Source: Mongoliimonas terrestris
GTDB taxonomy: Bacteria; Pseudomonadota; Alphaproteobacteria; Rhizobiales; Pleomorphomonadaceae
DNA length: 64,000 nt
Assembly: GCF_001927285.1 (NCBI RefSeq)
Contig: NZ_MSIG01000006.1
Location: forward strand, 286,374-350,373
Direction: 5' to 3'
Shown here in pieces: positions 26,823 to 34,861 of the stretch. Below the pieces are notes generated by a model. It had not been told where the DNA came from and ran no database searches. It saw nothing but the letters and a program-made list of their open reading frames with translations. The translations under genes and the position numbers were made by a program. Each line of letters begins with the position of its first letter. Within the stretch, counting starts at the first letter, position 1.

Positions 26823-27047
26823 ATGACAGAGCGCCCCATCCACGTGGAGACGATCGGCGACATGCTGGACTTCGGCTACCGGCTGAACGCCTGGTGCGAG
26901 AGCTGCACCACGAGTCGGCCGGTCGACCTGCGCCGGGCGGCGATGAAGGTCGGCGCCGGCGTGCGGCCGCGAGATCTGAAGCTGAAGTGCGCCGGGTGTG
27001 GCGGGCGGCAGGTGTCGATCAGCGTCGTCCCGCCGCGGGGGTATTGA
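26823..27047 (+). CDS. Small zinc-ribbon-like protein
   Basis: 74 aa from ATG 26823. CESC near residue 23 and CAGC near 60 form a likely Cys4 zinc site. MTERPIHVETIGDMLDFGYR at the start and SISVVPPRGY at the end. GC returns to the high host-like level here. Function unknown. Confidence 0.6.
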   Translation: MTERPIHVETIGDMLDFGYRLNAWCESCTTSRPVDLRRAAMKVGAGVRPRDLKLKCAGCGGRQVSISVVPPRGY

Positions 27048-27194
27048 TTGGATCAGCTCGTGTGCTGACCATCAGATCGGCGGGTCGTTGTGGACAGTGG
27101 GCGTAGCTGACGAGAGCTTTGGATCAGTGGCGATCGGCCGTTGCGCCGCCCGCGAACAACCTTCAGTATTCGCCGCGTGCCCATGTCCGGGCAC

Positions 27195-27225
27195 AAAAAC
27201 GCCGAGGCTGGGAAGGGCCTCGGCG
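27195..27225 (-). terminator. Rho-independent terminator, minus strand
   Basis: 9-bp perfect stem (27200-27208 with 27217-27225, CGCCGAGGC/GCCTCGGCG), 8-nt loop, with AAAAA on the plus strand at 27195-27199, which becomes the T run for minus-strand transcripts. It would end the leftward phage late transcript. Confidence 0.75.
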
Positions 27226-27342
27226 AGTCTCAACCCCGCGGCGACCCGAAGGCCTTCCACTGGATCTATCAACAAGCGGCAGACTATAGACCGCAGCTAA
27301 AGTGTCAAGGCGTTTGGATGCCGCATATAACGGTATCCTTAT

Positions 27343-27783
27343 ATGAACCTGATCCTAAATTCGCACTCTAGACCGGAGATTCCCTACCACCTGCGGCGCT
27401 ACGTAGCTAACAGCCAGAATGTCCCAATAGGTCATTTCTCAATTCTTATAGAATTGACGGTGATGCTTATCGCGCCATTGGAACTGGACGGTTACACTAT
27501 CCCAGAGCACATCTTACCGGATATTTCTGAAGGGAAGATGTTCTGTAAGTGGTTACGCGAGACGCAGAAAATAGATACTGCCAAACTGCCGACCTATGTC
27601 CACATCTACGAGGACGGTCGCAAGGTCGCAGCCAAGGCTTATCCGGAAACCTTATTGCCGGTCTTCCGCCACCACTTCAGATCGGAGTGGCTGCCGAACC
27701 GAGCTGAACCTTACTTCCGGGTGAGAGACGCACGCGCCCTTCCATACTTGCTAACTCTTATAGGTCGCTTTACGAAGAACTGA
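27343..27783 (+). CDS. Low-GC orphan gene at the prophage edge
   Basis: 146 aa from ATG 27343, or 106 aa from ATG 27463. The part after residue 45 is the more protein-like: SEGKMFCKWLRETQKIDTAK, YVHIYEDGRKVAAKAYPETL, LPVFRHHFRSEWLPNRAEPY. Soluble and basic. The gene is on the opposite strand to the late operon, beyond its last gene, and clearly AT-richer. This is the usual place for a moron. No family recognised. Confidence 0.55.
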   Translation: MNLILNSHSRPEIPYHLRRYVANSQNVPIGHFSILIELTVMLIAPLELDGYTIPEHILPDISEGKMFCKWLRETQKIDTAKLPTYVHIYEDGRKVAAKAYPETLLPVFRHHFRSEWLPNRAEPYFRVRDARALPYLLTLIGRFTKN

Positions 27784-27809
27784 GAAACGGGGCGGCGGAG
27801 TTCGCCGCC

Positions 27810-28151
27810 CTACCCCATAGTACTGATCAGCCGATCGATCTGCCGCCGCAACTCCCCGATCTCATGCGCATGATCCCGATCCCGGTCGCGCCGCTCCTGG
27901 TCGGCTGCGAACTGCTCGATCACGTCCGTGAGCCGGTCGATGGCCCGTCCGAGCTCGCGGTTGGATTCCGCCACCATCTGCATGGCCGAGCGATCGGCGA
28001 GCGCACCGCCGACGATCTGCACCTCCGGCGGCGCCGGCGGCCGGTCGGGTGAGCGGAAGCGCCTGGCGTACTGCTGGGCGAGAATGGCGGCGGTGAACAG
28101 GACGGTGAGGACGTTGACATAGGGGATCAGGCTAGGCGGGATCTCGGGCAT
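27810..28151 (-). CDS. Phage membrane protein with coiled coil
   Basis: 113 aa. N-terminal membrane helix (YVNVLTVLFTAAILAQQYAR), then a charged segment and a heptad-like coiled coil to the C-terminus (ELGRAIDRLTDVIEQFAADQ). Last gene of the late operon; its start overlaps the previous gene by 20 bp. May assist lysis or membrane attachment; uncertain. Confidence 0.65.
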   Translation of the reverse strand: MPEIPPSLIPYVNVLTVLFTAAILAQQYARRFRSPDRPPAPPEVQIVGGALADRSAMQMVAESNRELGRAIDRLTDVIEQFAADQERRDRDRDHAHEIGELRRQIDRLISTMG

Positions 28152-28572
28152 TCTCTTTGTGCTTCCTGTCCACGTCTGCCGCGTCGCCGATCGCATGGAG
28201 GGCGTTCACGAAATCGAACACTGCGGCAGCGGGATAGACCGCCAGGCCGGTGGAGAGCGTGCCGGCGGTCAGGAAGCCGAACGCGAGCTGGAGGAAGAAG
28301 AAGGCCGACAGGAAGGCAAGGACGGCCCGGACGTGAGGCGACGGTCGCATGGCGCCGTTGATGGCAAGGGCGAGGAGGCGAAGGCTTCCGCCGACCAGGC
28401 AGAAGATGGCCCAGGTGTCCTCCGAGGCGTGCTGGGCGAGGATCGAGTAGGACGGCTGGGTGAAGGTCTCCTGCGGCTGGATGAGGACGACGCCCCAGAG
28501 GAACACGACCGCGGCCATGAACCATTCGTTGGAGCGAACGCGGAACGTCTTGTTCATGTGGACGATCAGCAT
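28132..28572 (-). CDS. Phage four-helix membrane protein (holin candidate)
   Basis: 146 aa from ATG 28572 with AAGG upstream. Four hydrophobic segments can be drawn (WFMAAVVFLWGVVLIQ; WAIFCLVGGSLRLLALAI; VRAVLAFLSAFFFLQLAFGF; TGLAVYPAAAVFDFVNAL). Its place beside the endolysin and spanins makes a holin possible, though holins usually have 1-3 helices. The frame is open upstream to 28866; that extension would be a 98-residue soluble N-terminus. Confidence 0.6.
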   Translation of the reverse strand: MLIVHMNKTFRVRSNEWFMAAVVFLWGVVLIQPQETFTQPSYSILAQHASEDTWAIFCLVGGSLRLLALAINGAMRPSPHVRAVLAFLSAFFFLQLAFGFLTAGTLSTGLAVYPAAAVFDFVNALHAIGDAADVDRKHKENARDPA

Positions 28573-28831
28573 CTGCGGGCCTTTCGTGCGAGGCACCCCT
28601 GCCCTCCGTTGAACGAGTGATGGATTGGATAGGGCGGCGGTCACTGGATCGCCTCCAATTTTGCACGATGAAGATGGTTCGTTTCCGTGCATGACGTGCA
28701 GGGGCCCGCGCGGCAACTGGCGTTCCTGTTGAACGGGACTGCCGCGGAGGTATTTGGCCATATTAGCGGCGATCCTGCCGGCCTCGTAGCCGAGGCGGCT
28801 GCCTCTCCATTCCAGAATAGCGCCTTTTCCC

Positions 28832-29095
28832 TCAATGAAATCTGCGCGCCTTCGGCAATCGTGCATGCAGATGCCGCAGGAGATCTTGCAGTTGTTCCGC
28901 TAGCATCTCTTGTACGCACCAGCTTTTGGCTTCAGAGGCCGTTCGAAACTTCTCGCCACGCCGCGTTTTCCCGTTCTGGCATTCGAGAACGCAAAGCCAG
29001 GTATCGTCCGGGGCTCGCCAGATCATCGCCTCGTAGTCGCCGCATCGAAACTGAAGCTGCCGATCATCTACCTGTATCCACTCAAGGTGATCCAT
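28832..29095 (-). CDS. Phage hypothetical protein
   Basis: 87 aa from ATG 29095 with AAGG upstream. Compact soluble protein: QLQFRCGDYEAMIWRAPDDT then KFRTASEAKSWCVQEMLAEQ. Function unknown. Confidence 0.5.
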   Translation of the reverse strand: MDHLEWIQVDDRQLQFRCGDYEAMIWRAPDDTWLCVLECQNGKTRRGEKFRTASEAKSWCVQEMLAEQLQDLLRHLHARLPKARRFH

Positions 29096-29260
29096 AGCCT
29101 TGGCCCCATTCTGAGGAGACCAGGGCCGAACTGAAGGTGCAGGAATGTGTTCCGCGCATATTATAGTCATCCTGCCGGAATTTTTTGCTCGATGTCAGAG
29201 CCTCTCGTGCCCGACCACCCGCTCTTCGTTTAACCAGTGGTGCATGTGGTCGGACCGAGC

Positions 29261-29623
29261 TCACTCGATCACCTTCAGCGTCTTCAGGACGGCACGCCAC
29301 TGGTCTCGGGAGATGGCCAGGAACGGGGCGCAGACCCATCCACCATGAGCGAGCGCGGCGATGATCCGCCGGCCGTCGTGGATGGCGTGCACGGTGTCGA
29401 CGGCCGGCGTCGGCCGGACCAGCATGGCCGAGATCACCTTCGCCGCCACGACAGCGCGCCGGCCGGTCAGCCGGTAGCGGATGCCGTCGCGCGCGGCGGC
29501 CGTCTCGCTCATCGCGGCTTCAACGGCCGCCTCGGGCGCGCACTCGGCCGCGGGCGCCCTCCCCCCGCACATCACGAGCACGACGAGCACGATCGCCATG
29601 ACGAGCACCAGGCGCGCGATCAT
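29261..29623 (-). CDS. Phage exported or membrane-anchored protein
   Basis: 120 aa. ATGA overlap with the preceding lipoprotein gene. Hydrophobic N-terminus (MIARLVLVMAIVLVVLVMCG) followed by a soluble domain ending AISRDQWRAVLKTLKVIE. Part of the lysis-region operon; role unknown. Confidence 0.6.
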   Translation of the reverse strand: MIARLVLVMAIVLVVLVMCGGRAPAAECAPEAAVEAAMSETAAARDGIRYRLTGRRAVVAAKVISAMLVRPTPAVDTVHAIHDGRRIIAALAHGGWVCAPFLAISRDQWRAVLKTLKVIE

Positions 29624-29946
29624 GGCTTCGGCTCCGGGGTTGGCGCGGCGCCGAGGCGCGCGTCTCGGGTGTTCACCCACCGCACTGTCGCGGCATGCCG
29701 ATCGGCGCAGGTGTTCGCCTTGGTGCCGTTGGTGATGGCGAGCCGCTCCCAGGTGCCGGCCGTCGGCTCCTGCAGCGGCAGGGCGGCCGCGCGCGGGCAT
29801 GCGACGGCGAGCTCGACCGGGATCGGCTCCAGGTCCGGCGCGTCGGCCTGGCGCACGGTGATCTGGGGCGGCGGTGGCGAACGCGTCGGAACGCAGCCGG
29901 CCAAGACGGCGGCGATCGCCACCATCATCATGATCATGATGGGCAT
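29620..29946 (-). CDS. Rz1-like outer-membrane lipoprotein (o-spanin)
   Basis: 108 aa. A lipobox is clear (AIAAVLAGC, Cys at residue 18), then a Pro-rich stretch (PTRSPPPP), as in o-spanins. It would be lipidated and inserted in the outer membrane, pairing with the Rz-like protein encoded 9 bp upstream to fuse inner and outer membranes at the last lysis step. Longer than lambda Rz1 and not nested in Rz. Confidence 0.75.
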   Translation of the reverse strand: MPIMIMMMVAIAAVLAGCVPTRSPPPPQITVRQADAPDLEPIPVELAVACPRAAALPLQEPTAGTWERLAITNGTKANTCADRHAATVRWVNTRDARLGAAPTPEPKP

Positions 29947-29955
29947 GGGAGAGTC

Positions 29956-30384
29956 CTACTGGCCGATGGAGCGGTTGTAGCGGCGGACGCCCTCGAGGGA
30001 GCCGCAGGCGAGCGCTGTGGCCGGATCGGCGTCCTGTTCTGCCTGGATCCGGGTGAGATCGGCCGCGAGGGTTTCGGCTTGCCGGCGCAGATCGGCCGCG
30101 GCGGCAGCGCCTTCCTCCCGGGCCCGGCGGGTGATCGCCTCCTGCCGCGCCCGCTCGCGCTCGCGGACCTCGGCATAGTCAGCTGCCATCTTCGCGACGA
30201 CGGCCTGCCAAGCGCCGATGATCTTCGCCTTCTCAGCCTCGCAGGTCGCCTCGGCCGCGGCCTTGCCCTCGGCCCGCGCCACATCCTCCCGGTGGCTGAC
30301 GTAGACGACGCCGCCGGCGACGATGGTGACGAGCACGAGCACCAGGCCGCCGATCGTGAGGAGACGGATGTCGAGCCCGAACAT
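29956..30384 (-). CDS. Rz-like inner-membrane spanin (i-spanin)
   Basis: 142 aa. One N-terminal membrane helix (LLTIGGLVLVLVTIVAGGVV), then a long periplasmic coiled coil (residues 32-120, Ala/Glu/Arg rich). Start ATG 30384 overlaps the last base of the endolysin stop region. Pairs with the downstream lipoprotein. Confidence 0.78.
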   Translation of the reverse strand: MFGLDIRLLTIGGLVLVLVTIVAGGVVYVSHREDVARAEGKAAAEATCEAEKAKIIGAWQAVVAKMAADYAEVRERERARQEAITRRAREEGAAAAADLRRQAETLAADLTRIQAEQDADPATALACGSLEGVRRYNRSIGQ

Positions 30385-31271
30385 CAGATCTTCTCCACCT
30401 CGGCCATCTGGCGCCGGTTCCAGTAGATGTAGGCGCCAAGGCCGGCGACGATCAGCAGGAGCACCAGCACCAGGAGCGGGATGCCGAGGAGGTCGGAGAA
30501 GGTGCGGGCGTTCTGGGCCAGCTGCACCACCTCGTAGGACTGGGCCGCCGCGCCGGAGACGCCGCCGGCAGAGGCCGCGATGGCCTTCCAGCCGATCGGC
30601 GTCCGGCTCGGCGTCTTGCGGCCGATGACCGACACCTCGCCGGCTTCGTCCCAGACCTCGGCCGCCTTTCGGACGGCAGCACGGCGGTCGGCGAGCCCAT
30701 TCAGCCCGCCGTTGACCTTCTTCGTGATGGCGAGGGTGTCGTCCTTGTCGGCGAGGCGGTTCAGCCCGTTGGCATCCCAAAACCACACGGCCGAGACGAA
30801 GGCCCAGGGGAACTCGGCGACGCGGTCCGGGTCAGCGACGAAGTCCGGAGCGTCCGGGAAGCGCTGCCGGGCCCAGGCACTGAAGGCGCGGAAATTCGCC
30901 TTGCCGGTGAGCTGTTTCAGTCCCCTCCCCCGGTAGCGCCAGCCGTCGCTGCTCGCCTCCGGGCCGTTGCCCATCCGGCCGCCGTAGACGCGGTTCGCAA
31001 GCGCCGCCGGGTTGTTGGCGAAAGGCGCGGCGTCCCGGTCGGACTTGAACCGGCTCGGCCAGACGACCTGCAGGCGCTTTACCGAGTAGCGGAGGTTCTC
31101 CTCCGTCACCCGCAGGCCGCCGCTCTCCACGAAGAGCTGGGCCATGAACTGGATGACGCGCTTCGGCGTGGTGATGCCAGCCGCCTCGGCGAAGTGCCAG
31201 CCGGCAAGGATGCCGTCGAGCACATGGGGCTTCGCCCCCGGCGCGAAGCGTCGGAGCTGGTCGATATCCAT
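30384..31271 (-). CDS. GH19-type endolysin with C-terminal membrane anchor
   Basis: 295 aa from ATG 31271. Cleaves peptidoglycan glycan strands. The GH19 lysozyme-like core shows the catalytic Glu in FVESGGLRVTEENLRYS near residue 49, WRYRGRGLKQLTGKANFRAF near 110 and WDANGLNRLADKDD near 165. Residues 262-285 (LLVLVLLLIVAGLGAYIYW) form a membrane helix at the C-terminus, unusual for an endolysin; it may tether the enzyme until release. Precedes the spanins. Confidence 0.85.
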   Translation of the reverse strand: MDIDQLRRFAPGAKPHVLDGILAGWHFAEAAGITTPKRVIQFMAQLFVESGGLRVTEENLRYSVKRLQVVWPSRFKSDRDAAPFANNPAALANRVYGGRMGNGPEASSDGWRYRGRGLKQLTGKANFRAFSAWARQRFPDAPDFVADPDRVAEFPWAFVSAVWFWDANGLNRLADKDDTLAITKKVNGGLNGLADRRAAVRKAAEVWDEAGEVSVIGRKTPSRTPIGWKAIAASAGGVSGAAAQSYEVVQLAQNARTFSDLLGIPLLVLVLLLIVAGLGAYIYWNRRQMAEVEKI

Positions 31272-31415
31272 GATGTCACCGATGGTGGGGAGTTTAGGCG
31301 GTGCCCAGGCTCCAGGCCCGATGCAGCACGGCAGACCGGGACGAGGCACAGTCACAGCGAAAGGGATGTCTCGCACGCTGATGCGACGGCGATTAAGAAT
31401 ATAAACTCCAATAAA

Positions 31416-32573
31416 TCACATTCCCAGAAACTGGAGAATGCTTTCTGCTCGCGCGTCGTTGCTCTTGGTGGTCATATGGACTTTGTCGGTGTTCATATAC
31501 CCAAAACTGTTGGCGGTAGCGAAGTCTCCGTAGAACTCCGCGAAATCGATCAGCGGCAAATTGTAATCTGAAGCGACCTTGCGAATAATGTCATCGATTT
31601 GCGGGTGGTACGTGGCGATAGTCGGATATGTAACCGTGTCCCCGTCTGGGGTCATCGTCTCAAGTACGATATCCATGTTGGGGCCTAGTACGTCGATTAC
31701 GGTACGCAGCGCCGTATCGAAAGCTGCCGGCGTGGCGCCGCTGATCGCACGAGCATCGTTGACGCCCATTGCAATATCCAAAAGAGCCGGAGGGTCCGCA
31801 TTCAGCGCGGTCAAGGTGTCCCACGCGGCAGTTCCGGTCGTTATGTCGGCGATGACGGAACCGGCATAACCGTAGTTTTCCAAGAAGATGTTCTTGACGG
31901 TGGAGTCCCACGTGCGCAGGCCGACGAAGGCGACCGTGCCACTCGCCCAAGTCGCAGTAGACGTATGCTCGCCGACGCTTCCCGCCGTCAGAACTTGCTT
32001 CTTGAGCGCACCAGCGCCGTTGAGGTTGACGAGAGTATTGGCGCCGTTGTCCAGCTTGACGTTAACCGTGCCGAAGCCCGAGTTCTGGATGAAAATCCAC
32101 TCGAAAGTGTCAACATCGTCGTCGGGAGCATAGGTGATGGTTCCCGCTGCCGTCGCGTTTAACGTACGGCCGCCGCGTGTTTTGGTGGTAGTCGCCCACG
32201 TACCCGTCATCGTGACGCGCGCGTCAGCGGCGACAAGCTGCGCCTGCGTCAGCCCGCCGCTGGCGAAACGGTGTTCGGCCGCAACCTTGTAGCCCTTGGC
32301 TTTCAGTTTACGGCCGAGCCGCATGGGTGGACTGTTGCGGAGGGCATTCGCCCCCGCTCCGCCGTCGACGCCCGTCATCGTGCTGGTGCCGAGAAACCCG
32401 ATCTTCAAGTCGGAGAGACCAGCATGATAGCCGGCCAATCCTGCACGAAATCGGCTCAACAGCTTCGTACGCGTAGACATACGGCCCGGCAGGCCAGCCG
32501 CATCATGGCCTGTGACGTAGGTGAGGGAGCGGGCGGGCAGAGCGCGCGGAGAGAACGGAGGCACCTTCGCCAT
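31416..32573 (-). CDS. SGNH/GDSL-type hydrolase on the virion tail
   Basis: 385 aa. Catalytic blocks: GFLGTSTMTG near 60, where Thr-Ser-Thr takes the GDS place, GVNDA (GxND) near 272 and DKVHM (DxxH) near 366. Such proteins on phage tails deacylate surface polysaccharide. An inserted beta-rich region lies at about 100-230. Lower GC than its neighbours, so possibly swapped in as a host-range module. Confidence 0.75.
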   Translation of the reverse strand: MAKVPPFSPRALPARSLTYVTGHDAAGLPGRMSTRTKLLSRFRAGLAGYHAGLSDLKIGFLGTSTMTGVDGGAGANALRNSPPMRLGRKLKAKGYKVAAEHRFASGGLTQAQLVAADARVTMTGTWATTTKTRGGRTLNATAAGTITYAPDDDVDTFEWIFIQNSGFGTVNVKLDNGANTLVNLNGAGALKKQVLTAGSVGEHTSTATWASGTVAFVGLRTWDSTVKNIFLENYGYAGSVIADITTGTAAWDTLTALNADPPALLDIAMGVNDARAISGATPAAFDTALRTVIDVLGPNMDIVLETMTPDGDTVTYPTIATYHPQIDDIIRKVASDYNLPLIDFAEFYGDFATANSFGYMNTDKVHMTTKSNDARAESILQFLGM

Positions 32574-32576
32574 GGC

Positions 32577-33128
32577 TCAGACCCCCTTCTCGACGCCGGC
32601 GGACTGGCTCGTCGCGCTCTTCAGGTAGATGTCGCCGAGGGGCATGCCGCCGGGGAAGTCCTCACCAGCCAGGATCGGGCGGCCGCGCGGTTTCGTCGGC
32701 GCCGCCGATCCCGCCGGGACATAGGCGACCTCAATGTCGTAGGCGCTCGCATCAGCGAGGGGCCAGATGGCCAGCGCCTTGTCCGCCGTCGTCGTGGTCG
32801 TCACCTTCTGCCAGCTCGGCGTCAGCGCGAACGGCGAGCCCGCCACCTCGGTCAGGGTGACCGGCGGCCGCGCCGTGGCCAGCACACCCGAGAACAGCGT
32901 CCGGAGCCGCTTCAGGAGCCCGATCACCGAACCGTCGCCGGTCGCTTCCGGATCGGCAGCAGCGCCCAGCGCCGCGCTCGTCATCGGCACGGGGTTGTCC
33001 GGCGACACGTCCTCACCGACGACGCGGAGCTCCGCCTTGTGGACAGGCGTGTGCACCCCGCCGGTCTCCGTCGTGCGCACGCTGGTGGTTGCCCCGCTGG
33101 CGGTGCGAACCTGAAGATTGTCGGCCAT
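32577..33128 (-). CDS. Phage virion-associated protein
   Basis: 183 aa, soluble, Thr/Ser/Ala rich, beta-prone: MADNLQVRTASGATTSVRTT at the start and ALAIWPLADASAYDIEVAYV later. Lies in the tail-fibre module between the SGNH hydrolase and small tail proteins. Function unknown. Confidence 0.65.
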   Translation of the reverse strand: MADNLQVRTASGATTSVRTTETGGVHTPVHKAELRVVGEDVSPDNPVPMTSAALGAAADPEATGDGSVIGLLKRLRTLFSGVLATARPPVTLTEVAGSPFALTPSWQKVTTTTTADKALAIWPLADASAYDIEVAYVPAGSAAPTKPRGRPILAGEDFPGGMPLGDIYLKSATSQSAGVEKGV

Positions 33129-33129
33129 G

Positions 33130-33306
33130 TCAGATCAGTCCGATAATGAGGGCTGCGGGAAGGGTGAGGCGCTTGGAAAAGTCGAGCCGGGCGGTATTCG
33201 CGGCCTGGGCCTCGACAACCGCCGCCGGCATCAGCACCGGGATTTGCTTCGGTGCGAGGGCGCGCTCTAGGTTGACGCGAACCTCGTAGATCGTGGCGTC
33301 AGCCAT
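33130..33306 (-). CDS. Small phage tail-module protein
   Basis: 58 aa, too short for routine calls. MADATIYEVRVNLERALAPK at the start, then KQIPVLMPAAVVEAQAANTA. Overlaps the upstream gene by 8 bp and ends 2 bp before the next start, a tight operon fit. Function unknown. Confidence 0.65.
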   Translation of the reverse strand: MADATIYEVRVNLERALAPKQIPVLMPAAVVEAQAANTARLDFSKRLTLPAALIIGLI

Positions 33307-33649
33307 CGGAGTTCATGCCCTCCTCGACCTTGAGGAAGCCGGCTTTCACCGAGACCTCCATGCCGTTGCCGACATACTCGAGCTCGTAGCGGCCGACCCG
33401 GCCGGGCTTCAGCGACCGCGTCTCGGCGGCGGTCAGCACCAGCGAGACGATGCCTGCCTCGGCGTCGAGGGTGAAACCGGAGTCCGGGTCCGCCGTGCTT
33501 TTGATCAGCGGCACGGGCGGTGACTGGCGGCCGAGCTGGATCCGGAACTCGGCACCGTCGAGGGGGAACGGCAGGTTCTGGTCGTCACGGCAGAGGAAGT
33601 GCGCCAGGAGCGTGTTCCCCCGGCGAACAGGGATGTCGTCATCGGACAT
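33299..33649 (-). CDS. Phage baseplate/tail protein, BppU-like N-terminus
   Basis: 116 aa from ATG 33649 with GAGG 6 nt upstream. IPVRRGNTLLAHFLCRDDQN then VGRYELEYVGNGMEVSVKAG fit the small beta-sandwich found in BppU-like upper baseplate proteins. Family call is tentative. Confidence 0.6.
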   Translation of the reverse strand: MSDDDIPVRRGNTLLAHFLCRDDQNLPFPLDGAEFRIQLGRQSPPVPLIKSTADPDSGFTLDAEAGIVSLVLTAAETRSLKPGRVGRYELEYVGNGMEVSVKAGFLKVEEGMNSDG

Positions 33650-33665
33650 GAGGATCCTCGACACG

Positions 33666-33686
33666 AAAAAGCCGCCCGGAGGCGGC
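33666..33686 (-). terminator. Rho-independent terminator, minus strand
   Basis: 6-bp stem GCCGCC/GGCGGC (33671-33676, 33681-33686) with a 4-nt loop and AAAAA on the plus strand at 33666-33670. It would trim the late transcript, so the genes downstream (33649 leftwards) may have lower or separate expression. Confidence 0.6.
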
Positions 33687-33856
33687 GGCGATGGAAGGAG
33701 ATTGGCTCCAGAACGGTAGACCTGACAGGACGGGGAGGATCACGAGCCCCCCTCAACGACGCCTACGTTCGACGTCCGGATTAAGGGTTAGTACGTAAAT
33801 CATTGGGCCATGACACTATTCGGCGAAATGATAGGATCTATTCGGGAGGATGACGC

Positions 33857-34003
33857 ATGCACACGCAGCAACGCTATTATAGAAGTCGCTTCTGGCCAGC
33901 TTTTGCGACGACACTTCAAGTCTTGTTTGGACTGACGAAGCTGGGCGCACTGACCTCGTTCATGCTCGCTGGGTTTGCGGTTTTCGCATTGATTTTTAGT
34001 TAG
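33857..34003 (+). CDS. Tiny membrane protein, opposite strand in tail module
   Basis: 48 aa with GGGAGGA 6 nt before the ATG. A basic, aromatic N-terminus (MHTQQRYYRSRFWPAFATTL) leads into a membrane helix (LTSFMLAGFAVFALIFS). It is oriented against the late operon, so it can be expressed in the lysogen. Function unknown. Confidence 0.55.
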   Translation: MHTQQRYYRSRFWPAFATTLQVLFGLTKLGALTSFMLAGFAVFALIFS

Positions 34004-34083
34004 CCATCCTCTCGCCATGGTTCGCCGCGATTAACCGTTTGGTAGTTGCAGTACGGACACATGGGCGAGCAGGAGGAAACACG

Positions 34084-34218
34084 ATGACTGCCGCATACGC
34101 ATCCCGAGTCTCCGATGTCCTGGAGACATCCATTTCGCCCCGGACAGGACTGCTCATCGTCGCCGCCTACATCGGGACGCTGCTCACGTCCGGCGTGTTG
34201 ATCGAGATCGCCATCTAG
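34084..34218 (+). CDS. Second tiny membrane protein, opposite strand
   Basis: 44 aa with AGGAGGA 6 nt before the ATG, a near-ideal ribosome site. Polar start, then a membrane helix (GLLIVAAYIGTLLTSGVLIE). Follows the first tiny gene by 80 bp on the same strand. Function unknown. Confidence 0.55.
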   Translation: MTAAYASRVSDVLETSISPRTGLLIVAAYIGTLLTSGVLIEIAI

Positions 34219-34229
34219 AGGCTGGAGCA

Positions 34230-34313
34230 TCATCCGTAGGTGGCGTGGAACGAGCCGCGGAAGGTCTCCGGGCCGACATGGTCGAGGGTGGAGCGGAGCG
34301 CGGCGCTGCTCAT
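34230..34313 (-). CDS. Possible 27-aa leader or remnant
   Basis: ATG overlaps the stop of the tail-spike gene (ATGA). Peptide of 27 residues ending GSFHATYG. Could be a chance frame or the remains of a trimmed fibre chaperone gene. Confidence 0.25.
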   Translation of the reverse strand: MSSAALRSTLDHVGPETFRGSFHATYG

Positions 34314-34861
34314 GTGCCGAGAAGGGTGACGGCGAGCAGCGTGCGTTCATAGCGTAGGTTCAGATTGCCGCCGCTGTTCTGCCAGGCGGCCAGCTTGAGG
34401 CCCGTACCCGCAGTCAGGTAGCGCGCAAGCGTGAAGGCCATCGTGTGGTCGTTGGCAAGGCCCGGGCCCTCGACGCGGAAGCGGTCGTCGGCGACGTTGT
34501 TGACGAGGATGGTCAGGTAACGGCTGTTCGACGTGCTCTGCGCCCAGAAGCCCTTGAACGTGATCTGGTAGAGGCCCGAGACGGGCAGGAACACCTCGTC
34601 TGTGTCGGACGAGAGGCTGTGCATCGTTGACGGGTTGTTGTCGTCCTGCACGGTCCAAGGCACCGGCGTCAGCACGCTCGTCGGCACCGCCAGGTTGGCC
34701 GTCCGGCGTAGGAGACAGGTCGGCCGAGAGGTGCCGAAGAGGCCCGTTGCCCCTTCGATCTCCGTGCCCCAGATCGCGGCTTCCCCGAGGATCGGACTGC
34801 GCGCCGCGCCGCCGAGCGTGGTCGGGGCGAAGACCTCAGCGGCGGTTTTGGTGAGAGTCAT
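34310..34861 (-). CDS. Second tail-spike/fibre protein
   Basis: 183 aa. Residues 1-37 (FAPTTLGGAARSPILGEAAI, WGTEIEG) closely match the N-terminus of the upstream tail spike, so both should dock on the same virion site. The rest is a C1q/TNF-like beta sandwich by look (GLYQITFKGFWAQ, RYLTILVNN, HTMAFTLARYLTAGTGLKLA). ATG overlaps the previous stop. Confidence 0.75.
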   Translation of the reverse strand: MTLTKTAAEVFAPTTLGGAARSPILGEAAIWGTEIEGATGLFGTSRPTCLLRRTANLAVPTSVLTPVPWTVQDDNNPSTMHSLSSDTDEVFLPVSGLYQITFKGFWAQSTSNSRYLTILVNNVADDRFRVEGPGLANDHTMAFTLARYLTAGTGLKLAAWQNSGGNLNLRYERTLLAVTLLGT

